Shown here: positions 7,496 through 15,332 of the stretch, one piece after another | How the letters are laid out: each line of letters begins with the position of its first letter | Position numbering within the stretch: position 1 is the first letter of the stretch | IMG/VR virus record: IMGVR_UViG_3300046006_001830 | Coordinates: 1 to 22,474 of that record | DNA length: 22,474 bases | Direction: 5' to 3' (one strand) | Origin: a virus | Translations under genes and position numbers: made by a program | The notes under the pieces: generated by a model | Told to the model about the DNA's origin: nothing | Database searches by the model: none | Seen by the model: the letters and a program-made list of their open reading frames with translations, nothing else

Positions 7496-7531
7496 TTTGT
7501 ATTCCTGTATTTGAGTGGAAAGCCGTTTACC

Positions 7532-7559
7532 GAAGAAACTCCCCGGAGGGAGTCTCTTC
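7532..7559 (-). terminator. Strong hairpin after ribonucleotide reductase gene
   Basis: On the minus strand GAAGAGACTCCC-TCCG-GGGAGTTTCTTC forms a 12-bp stem with one G-U pair and a UCCG loop. It starts a few bases after the stop of the reductase gene and precedes the DUF5664 gene. The 3' arm is U-rich (UUUCUUC) but no long T-run follows. It could terminate partially, shield the upstream mRNA from 3' exonucleases, or do both. Confidence 0.6.
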
Positions 7560-7565
7560 AATGCG

Positions 7566-9512
7566 TTACAAAATTTCGCAGACGCCGGCCGAACAAGCCA
7601 ATTCACGCACGCTCACTGTGCTGTCGTCTTTCTCCAGATCAGCCAGAGCTGTCCAGTCGAACTCAGGCATACGAGCCAGCAATGCATCAAACTCTTCTTG
7701 AGTGCATTCGGTGTAAGGAGCCTGCCGATAACTGTGATCTGAGTGTGGGAGGAAGCTGACTCCAGCCAACTTGTCGAAGTTGCGATAAACCCAATCACCT
7801 ACACCCATCCATTCATGGTCTTTGACATAGACAGTGATGGATACGTTGTGCTCACTCCAGTGGGTTTGGAACATCAAGTAATGCTCTAGCTGCTCCAATG
7901 CAGATCGGTCATTACGGAACACGGCTTCAGCAGGACCCTTCACAGGGAAGCTGAAGATGTCAGTGCTTTCTGGCTTGGTGAAACAGTCTTCGACTGGGAA
8001 TCCCTGGGCTCGCATCAACTGAGCCAATGGATCCTTCTTGTCAGCCCGAACAGTACGGATGTAGTACTCGGAGTAACGGGGGTGAATACCACTGGCACTG
8101 TCCACCAACTGGGATACTGTTCCACTTGGCTTGACTGTTGTGATGGCTACCGATTGATTGATCTCCAGCTTGGCTGCCCATTCCTTGTTGACCGCAATAG
8201 CATGGAGCTTCAGAGCGCTGAGCCACTCAACAGCTAGTGATGTGGTCTGGCTTAGTACATCATGGTCCATGATTCCAGTAAAGGACACACCCAACAGACG
8301 CTCTTCTACTTGGTTTTGCTTCCAGTCATCACGGACATAACGGAAGTCAGTCAATAGAGATTGGTAGGTGCCCATGATCACTGCTACTTCGACCTTGTCT
8401 CGTAACTGTTCAATAGTGTCACCAGCACGGATGATTACCTCTGTGAGGTTACATACACCCTTGGAGCGCAGAGTGATCTCAGCACATGGATTCACACCTA
8501 CGACTTGACTGGCGTCACGACGACCGCTCTCTGTTGCCTTCTTTGCAGCTGCAGCACGGTTAAAGATGCCACGCTCACCTGACTTGGATTCGATGAGTGA
8601 CAGCCACTCCTTCATGAACACCTCCATTTGAGGCCGTTCTGTGTAGGCTGCTGAGTTGTTGGCCAATGCTCGCTGTGGATCTGCAACCCACCACTGACCA
8701 TTCTTTGCTGTACGCATACGATCGTCACTGACATTACTCAGTGAGATGAGTGCGCTCCGACGCACACCACCGACAACTACGATGTCTGCAATCTTGCAAA
8801 CCAAGTCGTGACATTCAATGGATGTGAGCTTGCGACCTACCGCTGCTTTGAAGGTTTCAACAGTGAACGTGAACAGATCGACCAAGGGGGCTGGGCCGGA
8901 GGCACGGCCACCGAAGGTCTTGAGCTTGACACCAGCTGCACGTACCTGGCTTACATCCCACTTAGGAATGAAACCACAGTACAAGCTGTTCAGTAGAGTA
9001 CGGTAAGCGGATGCCCAACCAGATTTACTGTCTCGCACATGGATGGTGAAGTCAGCTGGCTCCATGGCTTCTTTGCAATGGATAACTGGAATGCCTTTGG
9101 CATCCATACCCACTTGCACACCAATGATTGGTAGCTTGGCGATGAACTGGCGCTCAACGCTGAAGCCCATACCAGTGCCGCACATGAGCACGTAAAGGAT
9201 CTCATCGAAGGCTCGAACATCATCAATGGCCACAAAGGCACAGTTGTAGCCGGCCATCGGGTCACGTTCCAGGGCAGGGCCTGCAGTCATAAGTGCACGC
9301 ATGGAAGGCATGACATCCAACTTCAGGATGGCCTTATAGATATCGTGACTTGGGTAGTGGTCTGGGAATTTGTCGGAGAAGTAGTCGACGTATCGCTGGA
9401 CTGTCTCGTCCCAGTTTTCTCGTCGTTGCTTGGAATCAATCCAGCGTGCATAGCGACTTTTGTGTACGTACTCTTGGAGTTGGGTAGGTAATTGTTTATT
9501 GTTGGTGGTCAT
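7566..9512 (-). CDS. nrdJ: Class II (adenosylcobalamin) ribonucleotide reductase
   Basis: A 648-residue monomeric RTPR-type reductase that makes deoxyribonucleotides using vitamin B12 rather than an oxygen-dependent radical. All expected residues are present: C91 (GYNCAF) and C354 as the active-site redox pair, C343 as the radical thiol with E345 in NPCAEI, and C640/C645 in the C-terminal ACSAGVCEIL that re-reduces the active site. The C343-C354 and C640-C645 spacings equal those of Lactobacillus RTPR (408/419, 731/736). GGVRRSALISLSN at 248-260 is a family signature. It is shorter than the roughly 739-residue RTPR. It heads the minus-strand early block; its leader carries a terminator-like hairpin. 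The Shine-Dalgarno sequence (AGGAA) is distant from ATG 9512. Confidence 0.95.
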   Translation of the reverse strand: MTTNNKQLPTQLQEYVHKSRYARWIDSKQRRENWDETVQRYVDYFSDKFPDHYPSHDIYKAILKLDVMPSMRALMTAGPALERDPMAGYNCAFVAIDDVRAFDEILYVLMCGTGMGFSVERQFIAKLPIIGVQVGMDAKGIPVIHCKEAMEPADFTIHVRDSKSGWASAYRTLLNSLYCGFIPKWDVSQVRAAGVKLKTFGGRASGPAPLVDLFTFTVETFKAAVGRKLTSIECHDLVCKIADIVVVGGVRRSALISLSNVSDDRMRTAKNGQWWVADPQRALANNSAAYTERPQMEVFMKEWLSLIESKSGERGIFNRAAAAKKATESGRRDASQVVGVNPCAEITLRSKGVCNLTEVIIRAGDTIEQLRDKVEVAVIMGTYQSLLTDFRYVRDDWKQNQVEERLLGVSFTGIMDHDVLSQTTSLAVEWLSALKLHAIAVNKEWAAKLEINQSVAITTVKPSGTVSQLVDSASGIHPRYSEYYIRTVRADKKDPLAQLMRAQGFPVEDCFTKPESTDIFSFPVKGPAEAVFRNDRSALEQLEHYLMFQTHWSEHNVSITVYVKDHEWMGVGDWVYRNFDKLAGVSFLPHSDHSYRQAPYTECTQEEFDALLARMPEFDWTALADLEKDDSTVSVRELACSAGVCEIL

Positions 9513-9531
9513 ATAGATGGTTCAATTCCTG

Positions 9532-9573
9532 TTAAAAAGACCCAAATGCCCGAGGAATACGGATGCATTTGGG
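9532..9573 (-). terminator. Terminator-like hairpin in the nrdJ leader
   Basis: The 9-bp inverted repeat CCCAAATGC/GCATTTGGG (9541-9549 and 9565-9573), extended by an inner CCG/CGG, is followed on the minus strand by TCTTTTT. That is a textbook intrinsic terminator. It points toward nrdJ and lies only about 20 bases before its start, leaving no room for a promoter in between. It may be an attenuator of nrdJ or a block to transcripts coming from the right. A second small hairpin (AGGCC-TTCC-GGCCT on the minus strand, 9591-9604) lies just upstream. Confidence 0.75.
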
Positions 9574-9638
9574 ACGTCATTCCCAAAGGAAGGCCGGAAG
9601 GCCTCTCAATTCAACCGCAATTGGGAGAGGCAGTTTAA

Positions 9639-9690
9639 TTGAATTGATCTTAATTCTGGTGGGATAATGCCAACAATTGATCTTTAATTG
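9639..9690 (+). promoter_or_regulatory. Late-gene promoter with two AATT-palindrome operators
   Basis: The plus strand has TTGAAT (9639-9644), an 18-base spacer and GATAAT (9663-9668), a plausible sigma-70-type promoter ending 34 bases before the tail-tip gene. Two palindromes flank the -10 element: GAATTGATCTTAATTC at 9641-9656 and CAATTGATCTTTAATTG at 9674-9690. The first plus the -10 element is repeated almost exactly upstream of the tail-fibre gene (13542-13568), with the same distance from palindrome to -10. This points to a shared regulator. The rest of the 190-base divergent gap holds the nrdJ leader hairpins; I could not call a convincing minus-strand promoter. Confidence 0.6.
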
Positions 9691-9702
9691 AGGCCATACC
9701 AA

Positions 9703-11694
9703 ATGACTACACCTAATAATGTTTGTGGAACTGGGGGGTGGGGAGGCCCATTGGCCGGGGATCCAGACAACAATGTGTATCTGACAGCTACCCCTGCATT
9801 TGGGGGTGTGGATGTCACCTGGACGTATCCAGTGATCAATCCATTTGCCGTAAGCCATACTTTGGTGTACCGCACGCACTCACCTAATTTCACCTCTGCA
9901 ATAGAGCGTCAAATCGTGGCAGGCAATTTCTTCTACGACAGAATAGATGACGGACTCACGTATTACTACTGGATCAAGCTCGTATCGATCAATGGAACGG
10001 TGGGGGAATTGATTGGTCCAGCCTCAGCTACTGCTAGGCCATTGATTGATGACCTCCTTGAGCAGTTGGCCGGTCAGATCGATGCGGATGTGCTGTCGCA
10101 GTCCTTAAAGGGGACTCTGGACAATATCAGCCTGGTCGGCATGGCCTTGGCGAATGAGACCTTGGATCGGCAAACAGGTGAAACATCCTTGGCCCAGGCG
10201 TTAGATGACGTGCAGGCAGGAGTGGCGGAGGCACATACGTTTATTGCGTCAGAGATAGCTTCTCGTGTAGCAGCCAATTCAGCAATTGCAGAGCAGATCA
10301 ACCTGGTTGCAGTTACCTTAGGGGACAGCATAGCTGCTGTAGAAACGAGTTCCTCTGCTTGGGTTGAAACAGTAGATGGCGTCACAACAACACAAGCCAA
10401 GTACTTTGCAAAGGTGACTGCAGATGGTTTGGTAGGTGGTTTTGGTGTCTATAACAACAGCACAACAGTTGAAGCTGGTTTTGATGTTGATACGTTCTGG
10501 GTTGGCAGAACAGGAGCTGATAAGCGTAAACCATTCATCATTATTGACGGGGAAACCTTCATCAATACCGCAATCATCAATAGCCTCACGATTGATAAGC
10601 TACGGACACCCAGTGGTGGTGTATTAATCCAAGATGGGTTAATTCGTGCTGATGCCGTCAATCTGGATTGGGGTGGGATCACCGGGACTGGTAGGCCAGA
10701 AAGCGGCGCTACTCGTAATGTCTATAGAGGAAACTGGGCTGCGGCTACAGTCTATGTGGCCGGTGACGCAGTAATTGCTGGTGGGTATGGTTGGGCCTGT
10801 CAAATGGGACACACCTCCAGCGCCTTGATACAACCACCGGTATTCCCTATAACAGACAACAGTTACTGGATGATCTCCACGATCAAAGGGGATGATGGTA
10901 GTGTCGGTGTTCCAGGCGCAGCAGGTGTTGCTGGGTCACAAGGTATCCAGGGAATCCAAGGTGTGCCAGGTACACAGGGTATTCCCGGGATGGATGGGAC
11001 ATCAACCTACTTCCATATCGCTTATGCAGACAATATCTCAGGCGGTGGTCTGAACCAGTCACCTGTAGGTAAGAGTTACATAGGCACATATGTGGATACC
11101 ACTATTACTGATAGTGCTAATGCGGCAGCCTACACGTGGAAGCTATTCGTTGGTACTGATGGTTTGAATGGTGCCGATGGTGTTTCAGGAACCAGTGGTA
11201 GCAATGGACTCACCAGTTATTTACACGTAGCCTACGCTACCAACAGCACAGGAACTACTGGCTTCAGTACCACTGATCCCACCGGTACAACGTATATTGG
11301 TACATATGTGGACTACACCGTAGCAGACAGTACCTCTCCTGGTGCATACGCTTGGGCTCGCTTCAAAGGTGCAGATGGGGCCATGGACCCGGCTGCCAAA
11401 GTAGTGTTGTCCGGAGGTGGTGGTCTAGCCGCTGGCTCCTTGGCCTGGGATATAGACGGTAATCGTACCAGTGGAGCTGGTACAGCGATGACCAGTAAAG
11501 GCTTCCTGGCACACAACGGGACTGTTCCAACCTTTGTTGTCAACGGGATTACTGGAGATGCCAGTTTCAGCGGGACATTAAATGTTCAATCAGCACCTAC
11601 CGGTGCCCGTCTTGAGATTAAAAATAACGTCATCAAGGTGTATGACGGAATACTCTCAACTCCGCGAGTAATCATTGGAGATCTGACCGCATGA
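9703..11694 (+). CDS. J-like tail tip / receptor-interaction protein with collagen-like repeats
   Basis: I start the gene at ATG 9703 (GAGG nine bases upstream), giving 663 residues; a TTG five codons earlier is less likely. A fibronectin-III-like domain comes first (about 20-115: VYLTATPAFGGVDVTW, YYYWIKLVS). Next is a helical stretch and a DUF1983-like lambda-J domain (about 125-330, with FGVYNNSTTVEAGFDVDTFW). Then come a carbohydrate-binding-like segment (NVYRGNWAAATVYVAGDAV) and a run of about 13 collagen-type G-X-Y triplets (GVPGAAGVAGSQGIQGIQG). Two tandem copies of a roughly 55-residue module (YFHIAY/YLHVAY ... YIGTYVD ... GADG) follow. It is shorter than lambda J, so the hub part is probably in another gene to the left in the circular genome. 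The stop overlaps the next ATG. Confidence 0.85.
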   Translation: MTTPNNVCGTGGWGGPLAGDPDNNVYLTATPAFGGVDVTWTYPVINPFAVSHTLVYRTHSPNFTSAIERQIVAGNFFYDRIDDGLTYYYWIKLVSINGTVGELIGPASATARPLIDDLLEQLAGQIDADVLSQSLKGTLDNISLVGMALANETLDRQTGETSLAQALDDVQAGVAEAHTFIASEIASRVAANSAIAEQINLVAVTLGDSIAAVETSSSAWVETVDGVTTTQAKYFAKVTADGLVGGFGVYNNSTTVEAGFDVDTFWVGRTGADKRKPFIIIDGETFINTAIINSLTIDKLRTPSGGVLIQDGLIRADAVNLDWGGITGTGRPESGATRNVYRGNWAAATVYVAGDAVIAGGYGWACQMGHTSSALIQPPVFPITDNSYWMISTIKGDDGSVGVPGAAGVAGSQGIQGIQGVPGTQGIPGMDGTSTYFHIAYADNISGGGLNQSPVGKSYIGTYVDTTITDSANAAAYTWKLFVGTDGLNGADGVSGTSGSNGLTSYLHVAYATNSTGTTGFSTTDPTGTTYIGTYVDYTVADSTSPGAYAWARFKGADGAMDPAAKVVLSGGGGLAAGSLAWDIDGNRTSGAGTAMTSKGFLAHNGTVPTFVVNGITGDASFSGTLNVQSAPTGARLEIKNNVIKVYDGILSTPRVIIGDLTA

Positions 11695-12878
11695 CAGTAG
11701 GAATTCAGTTAATCAACTCGAATGGTTCCACTCAATTTGGGGGCAACTACAGCTCGATGCCGCCAGTGATTAAAATTATTACGTGCACTGACTTTAATCT
11801 CTACGCTTCCTCTCTGACTGTCAACTTCCCAAACTATGCTGGGTGTGCTATTACTGCTGTGGTGACAGATGAGTACTGCACAAATGAGGTGTTTGCGGCA
11901 TTATCTGTTGTCTCCTCCGTTACTATCTCGTACGCGGCTGGGTACCCATCAGTAACTATCAACATATCCAGCAACGGTGGATACTATTACCAATTCAGGG
12001 AGGCGGTGAAGGTGAGCTTACTCACCGCACCAGACTCAGGCTATGGGATTCTAAGTACGGCAAGCGGTGGAAATAAGCAGGCTGGTGATAGAGTTCCCTG
12101 CAATTACCTGTATGGAAAGTACCTGCTTACTACGCTAAACACTACTTCTGCTCCAGCCAATTTTACGATTGGTAATGTTCTTCCAGAATTTGATATTGAT
12201 GCAAAGACGTACTGGTGGACGCACAAACTAGTGATTCCATTTTCTCAAATTCCAAATAATTCCAATGTTCTTTTCTATACAGATGTTCCGACTTACCCCA
12301 ATGGGGTAAGTATTCTAGGGGTCAAGCGCTATAACGCAGAGGCTGGCGAAGTTAATAACGGTGTACTTACAGGCTGGAATATTTATATTCGTGCCAAGGG
12401 CTATACCCCTACCCTGTATGTGTACACACCAACCTCACTAGTTTCAGGTAAGGTATACACAGGGTATGGCATTGTGGTTAGGGATAGTTTTGGTAACGTC
12501 ACGTTTGACTCATCTGAAAAAATGCTAGCGACATTGCCGGCAGCTAGTGGAACGCTTACGCACCCAGGAACGACACTTAATTTCACTACTGATTACTTTA
12601 CAGTCCCAAACTTACCTACAACCCCGGTAATGTTTACGGGATGTGGGCGGAAGCTGGTCAATTATTACAATTTGAATAAGACCACAACCGAGGCACACGA
12701 AGTGTCTGTAAAGCTCTGGAGTAAGTCTGACGCAACTACCCTGAGAGCAGATTGGTACAACCTATACGCCGCGTCTGGGATCACACCCCTTCAGTATTGG
12801 GCCTCATGGCCCACCCGAACTTCCGGTAGAAACTCCACCTTCACTAAATATATTGGGGATGCCTTGGCATTTGCATAA
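11691..12878 (+). CDS. Tail-associated protein of unknown function
   Basis: A 395-residue beta-rich, Thr/Ser/Asn/Tyr-rich protein with low charge, typical of phage tail appendages. Its ATG overlaps the TGA of the tail-tip gene (ATGA), so the two are made together. I see no catalytic motif, coiled coil or signal peptide. The N terminus (MTVGIQLINSNGSTQFGGNY) resembles the short conserved starts of minor tail proteins that attach to J-like proteins. The base composition is more AT-rich than the neighbouring tail genes, compatible with exchange of a receptor-binding part. A distal receptor-binding or decoration role is likely by position; no family is recognised. Confidence 0.7.
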   Translation: MTVGIQLINSNGSTQFGGNYSSMPPVIKIITCTDFNLYASSLTVNFPNYAGCAITAVVTDEYCTNEVFAALSVVSSVTISYAAGYPSVTINISSNGGYYYQFREAVKVSLLTAPDSGYGILSTASGGNKQAGDRVPCNYLYGKYLLTTLNTTSAPANFTIGNVLPEFDIDAKTYWWTHKLVIPFSQIPNNSNVLFYTDVPTYPNGVSILGVKRYNAEAGEVNNGVLTGWNIYIRAKGYTPTLYVYTPTSLVSGKVYTGYGIVVRDSFGNVTFDSSEKMLATLPAASGTLTHPGTTLNFTTDYFTVPNLPTTPVMFTGCGRKLVNYYNLNKTTTEAHEVSVKLWSKSDATTLRADWYNLYAASGITPLQYWASWPTRTSGRNSTFTKYIGDALAFA

Positions 12879-12883
12879 GCAGT

Positions 12884-13474
12884 ATGAAAATTACAATCAA
12901 TGAGGTTAAAAAGTTTGGGGTATGTACGTCTGGGTGGAGGAAAGTACTTACTCGATTTGACAAAACTCGCGGCAGAGATGACCCAATAACGATCACGGAA
13001 ATCATAGACAGTGGTTTTCTGAACGATGAACCAACATACCCTGGAGAAGGGGATGGGTTGGAGTGTGGTCTATGGTGTCTCCGAGCTACTGTTGGATATG
13101 AGCGTGAAATACGCCTGCTTGCGGTAGCCTATGCACGCCTTTCGCTTGGCGTTCTGACAAGGATTGTCCCAAATGCGAAGCTGGCAATAGACATGGCAGA
13201 AAGCTACGCAAATGGTCTTGCAACGCTTGAACAACTGGCGGAAGTCCGTGATTCGGTAGACGCCAAAGACCTGTATAACGCTTCTCTTTTCTACTGTAAT
13301 CCAGCACGTACCGTGTGCCTTGAGGACGTGCATGAGGCAGTCACGTCAACGGCCACGTATGTCGTGCAGGTTATCAATGACGAATCCCGAATAGAGGCAG
13401 CAACGACGAGGGCTATCCAGCTCCAGATGCTCCGGGAGATGGTTGCAGAGTGCGATGCTAAGAGCCATCTTTGA
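12884..13474 (+). CDS. Imm-5-like helical protein in tail module
   Basis: A 196-residue, mostly helical protein. The N terminus CTSGWRKVLTRF followed by an acidic, short-loop stretch, then ALWCLRA-like (CGLWCLRATVG), REIRLLAVAYARL, AIDMAESYANGLATLEQL and a C-terminal repeated helix pattern, resembles a family annotated as putative immunity proteins (Imm-5-like), often found beside phage tail genes. Real function is unknown. It begins five bases after the upstream stop with only a weak ribosome binding site, so coupling is likely. It may be a tail-fibre chaperone rather than an immunity factor; position before a fibre gene fits that. The family match is from memory of the pattern, not a search. 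Confidence 0.6.
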   Translation: MKITINEVKKFGVCTSGWRKVLTRFDKTRGRDDPITITEIIDSGFLNDEPTYPGEGDGLECGLWCLRATVGYEREIRLLAVAYARLSLGVLTRIVPNAKLAIDMAESYANGLATLEQLAEVRDSVDAKDLYNASLFYCNPARTVCLEDVHEAVTSTATYVVQVINDESRIEAATTRAIQLQMLREMVAECDAKSHL

Positions 13475-13537
13475 ATACCTTGACAAGCCATTAGCTGCAT
13501 CAATGGCCAATTAGCAGGTATTGATTATCCAATTGGC

Positions 13538-13568
13538 TTGGCAATTGATTTAATTGTTGTGCGACAAT
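13538..13568 (+). promoter_or_regulatory. Promoter with AATT palindrome before tail-fibre gene
   Basis: TTGGCA (13538-13543), a 19-base spacer and GACAAT (13563-13568) form a plausible promoter. The spacer contains the palindrome CAATTGATTTAATTG (13542-13556). Palindrome, six-base gap and -10 match the element upstream of the tail-tip gene (9641-9668) at most positions. A small hairpin, GCCATT/AATGGC (13487-13507), lies just upstream after the previous gene but lacks a T-run. The remaining part of the 196-base gap up to the fibre start is a leader of about 100 bases in which I see nothing else. Confidence 0.55.
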
Positions 13569-13670
13569 ACGCGCATCAATACTGGATGACTAATCTGCAG
13601 GAACGTCCATTCTGATACCTTCGAGCAGCTGGGCATAGCCAGGCTGTAACAAAGACTGTTGGAGACCTGC

Positions 13671-14960
13671 ATGACACCTGTTGAATTCCACTTCATTACA
13701 CCCAATGGAGCTCCTATTGCCAATACGGTAATAGAGATCCAGCTCTCCCGCTCTTCCTTTGATGACGTCATTACCGGGGTGGTGTTACCCCGGGTAGTGA
13801 CTGCCACTACGGACACAGACGGTAAGGCTACCGTCAATCTCTGGCCCAATAGCCTGCCTTATTACGTTACCGTCCTCGATACTGAGACCGATGCCGGGCT
13901 CAGCTACAAGTTCATGGTTCCATCGGTGGATCTTGGATCCATCATGCGACTGCAGGATTTGGTGGTGGTTGGCGACATGTCGCCTACTTACTATGATGAA
14001 GTGGCTCTACTGGCCATTCAGAATACTAAAGCCGTCACGCTGACCTATAAAGTGGTGGCCATGAATGCATCGGTTGCTGCTTTGGCTTCAGAGACAGCCG
14101 CAGCATTGAGTGAATCAGCAAGTGGACTGAGTGAAACAGCCAGCGGACTCTCTGCGGCATCCGCAGCGGCATCAGCTGTGAGTGCGTTGGCACACCGAGA
14201 TGCAGCCAGTGTCTCCGCGGCATCTGTTGTTAGGGATGGTTCAGGCGGGATCGCAGGACTCACACTATTTAAGCTGAATCTGCGAAACGCTGCTAATACG
14301 TTCACAGGTTTTCTGACCAATGCATCGACGGCTGTACGTACATGGACCCTGCCGGATAAAGATGGCACGGTAGCTATGACGAATGATGTGTTGACCGGGT
14401 ATGCCCCTGGCGCCGGAACAGTTGCTGCTACTGACACTGTCTTGCAAGCAATCCAGAAGATTGACGCCAATAACGCTACCAACGCAAACCTCACAGGGCA
14501 TGTGACTAGCGTCGGTAATGCGACTGTCCTGGGCTCTTTCACAGCAGCACAGCTAAACACTGCGGTTAGTGATGCTAACGTCGTTACCACGACTGGTGCA
14601 GAAACCCTGACCAACAAGACCCTGACAGCTCCTGTTATCAACGGAGGTGTCGCCACACTCCAGCTTCGCCGTGGTGCACCCATCACAAAAACAGCCAGCT
14701 TTACGCTTGGCGATGCCGAGCAGTGGATCATCTGCAATGGTACGGCGTCGATCACGGTGACCCTGCCTAGCGCAGCAACCAACACAGGCCGTGAATTGAT
14801 GCTCAAGACCATTGCTGCGTTCACTGTCATCAGCATAGCCAGCAATGTCGTGCCACTAGCCACATCCACTGCGGGAACCTCCATTCTTGCAGCCACTGCT
14901 GGCAAGTGGGTGACGCTGGTGTCTGACGGTACCAACTGGATTACAACTCAGGGAAATTGA
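13671..14960 (+). CDS. Phage tail fibre protein
   Basis: ATG 13671 with GGAG six bases upstream gives 429 residues; a TTG four codons earlier is less likely. The N-terminal domain (about 1-105) looks like a carboxypeptidase-regulatory-type beta fold used to attach fibres (FITPNGAPIANTVIEIQL, TDTDGKATVNLWP). A helical, Ala/Ser-rich trimer-type stretch with ETAAALSESASGLSETASG heptad-like repeats follows (about 135-180), then a beta-repeat shaft (ANTFTGFLTNASTAVRTWTLPDKDG, TETLTNKTL-type repeats). The C-terminal domain is beta-rich (SFTLGDAEQWIICNG ... VTLVSDGTNWITTQGN), as in many receptor-binding fibre tips. It has its own promoter-like element. No separate chaperone gene follows directly. 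Confidence 0.85.
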   Translation: MTPVEFHFITPNGAPIANTVIEIQLSRSSFDDVITGVVLPRVVTATTDTDGKATVNLWPNSLPYYVTVLDTETDAGLSYKFMVPSVDLGSIMRLQDLVVVGDMSPTYYDEVALLAIQNTKAVTLTYKVVAMNASVAALASETAAALSESASGLSETASGLSAASAAASAVSALAHRDAASVSAASVVRDGSGGIAGLTLFKLNLRNAANTFTGFLTNASTAVRTWTLPDKDGTVAMTNDVLTGYAPGAGTVAATDTVLQAIQKIDANNATNANLTGHVTSVGNATVLGSFTAAQLNTAVSDANVVTTTGAETLTNKTLTAPVINGGVATLQLRRGAPITKTASFTLGDAEQWIICNGTASITVTLPSAATNTGRELMLKTIAAFTVISIASNVVPLATSTAGTSILAATAGKWVTLVSDGTNWITTQGN

Positions 14961-14962
14961 TC

Positions 14963-15016
14963 ATGCTTGACCTACTTAAACAATACCGCAACGCTCACAC
15001 ACTGGATACCAAATGA
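14963..15016 (+). CDS. 17-residue leader ORF before lysis cassette
   Basis: A tiny frame encodes MLDLLKQYRNAHTLDTK, starting two bases after the fibre stop. It is preceded by GGGAAA with a suitable gap. Its TGA (15014-15016) overlaps the ATGATG start of the next gene, which itself has no good ribosome binding site. That makes it a plausible translational-coupling leader. It is too short for homology evidence, so I give only moderate confidence. Confidence 0.4.
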   Translation: MLDLLKQYRNAHTLDTK

Positions 15017-15270
15017 TGGACACCCAAACCGCATTCAATGTCGTCTTATCCCTGGTTGCCTTTCTGGGTGGATGGGTTCTTAACTCACTACGCGACAGCA
15101 TTAAAGCACTGCACTCATCTGATAGTGATCTAGCTGACAAGGTACAGAGGATCGAAGTTCTGGTAGCAGGGCAATACGTCAAAAAGGACGACCTGGATAA
15201 GTTGACTGCAGCGCTGTTTGCAAAACTTGACAAGATTGACTCAAAGCTCGACAGCAAGGCTGACAAATGA
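15013..15270 (+). CDS. One-TM, coiled-coil lysis-cassette protein (XhlA-like)
   Basis: 85 residues: an N-terminal membrane segment (about 8-24, FNVVLSLVAFLGGWVL) and then a charged helical, coiled-coil-like tail (LADKVQRIEVLVAGQYVKKDD, LDKLTAALFAKLDKIDSKLDSK). This build is common in phage lysis regions, where XhlA-like membrane proteins help or regulate holins; an i-spanin is an alternative, but no Rz1-type lipoprotein partner is visible. Two ATGs in tandem (15013, 15016) could start it. It lies directly before the endolysin gene and is probably coupled to the 17-residue leader. Confidence 0.75.
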   Translation: MMDTQTAFNVVLSLVAFLGGWVLNSLRDSIKALHSSDSDLADKVQRIEVLVAGQYVKKDDLDKLTAALFAKLDKIDSKLDSKADK

Positions 15271-15332
15271 TGTGCTGGGTCGTTGCACTGCACTGGTGGG
15301 AAAACGTATTGAAGGATCTATATGGGCATTGA
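15267..15332 (+). CDS. Candidate 21-residue bridging peptide in lysis cassette
   Basis: ATG 15267 overlaps the stop of the XhlA-like gene and the frame ends at 15332, inside the endolysin start (15322). The peptide is MMCWVVALHWWENVLKDLYGH, hydrophobic at the N terminus and Trp-rich. It has no ribosome binding site of its own and would rely on coupling. It could be a short membrane-active peptide or only a re-initiation relay. The evidence is positional only. Confidence 0.25.
   Translation: MMCWVVALHWWENVLKDLYGH

Noticed and set aside
9513-9702. Cobalamin riboswitch for nrdJ
   Set aside because: The leader is too short and lacks the conserved B12-box-type core; only simple hairpins are visible.
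14045-14935. 296-residue minus-strand open frame
   Set aside because: It is the antisense shadow of the tail-fibre gene, low complexity (Ala/Val-rich), with no ribosome binding site, inside a plus-strand operon.
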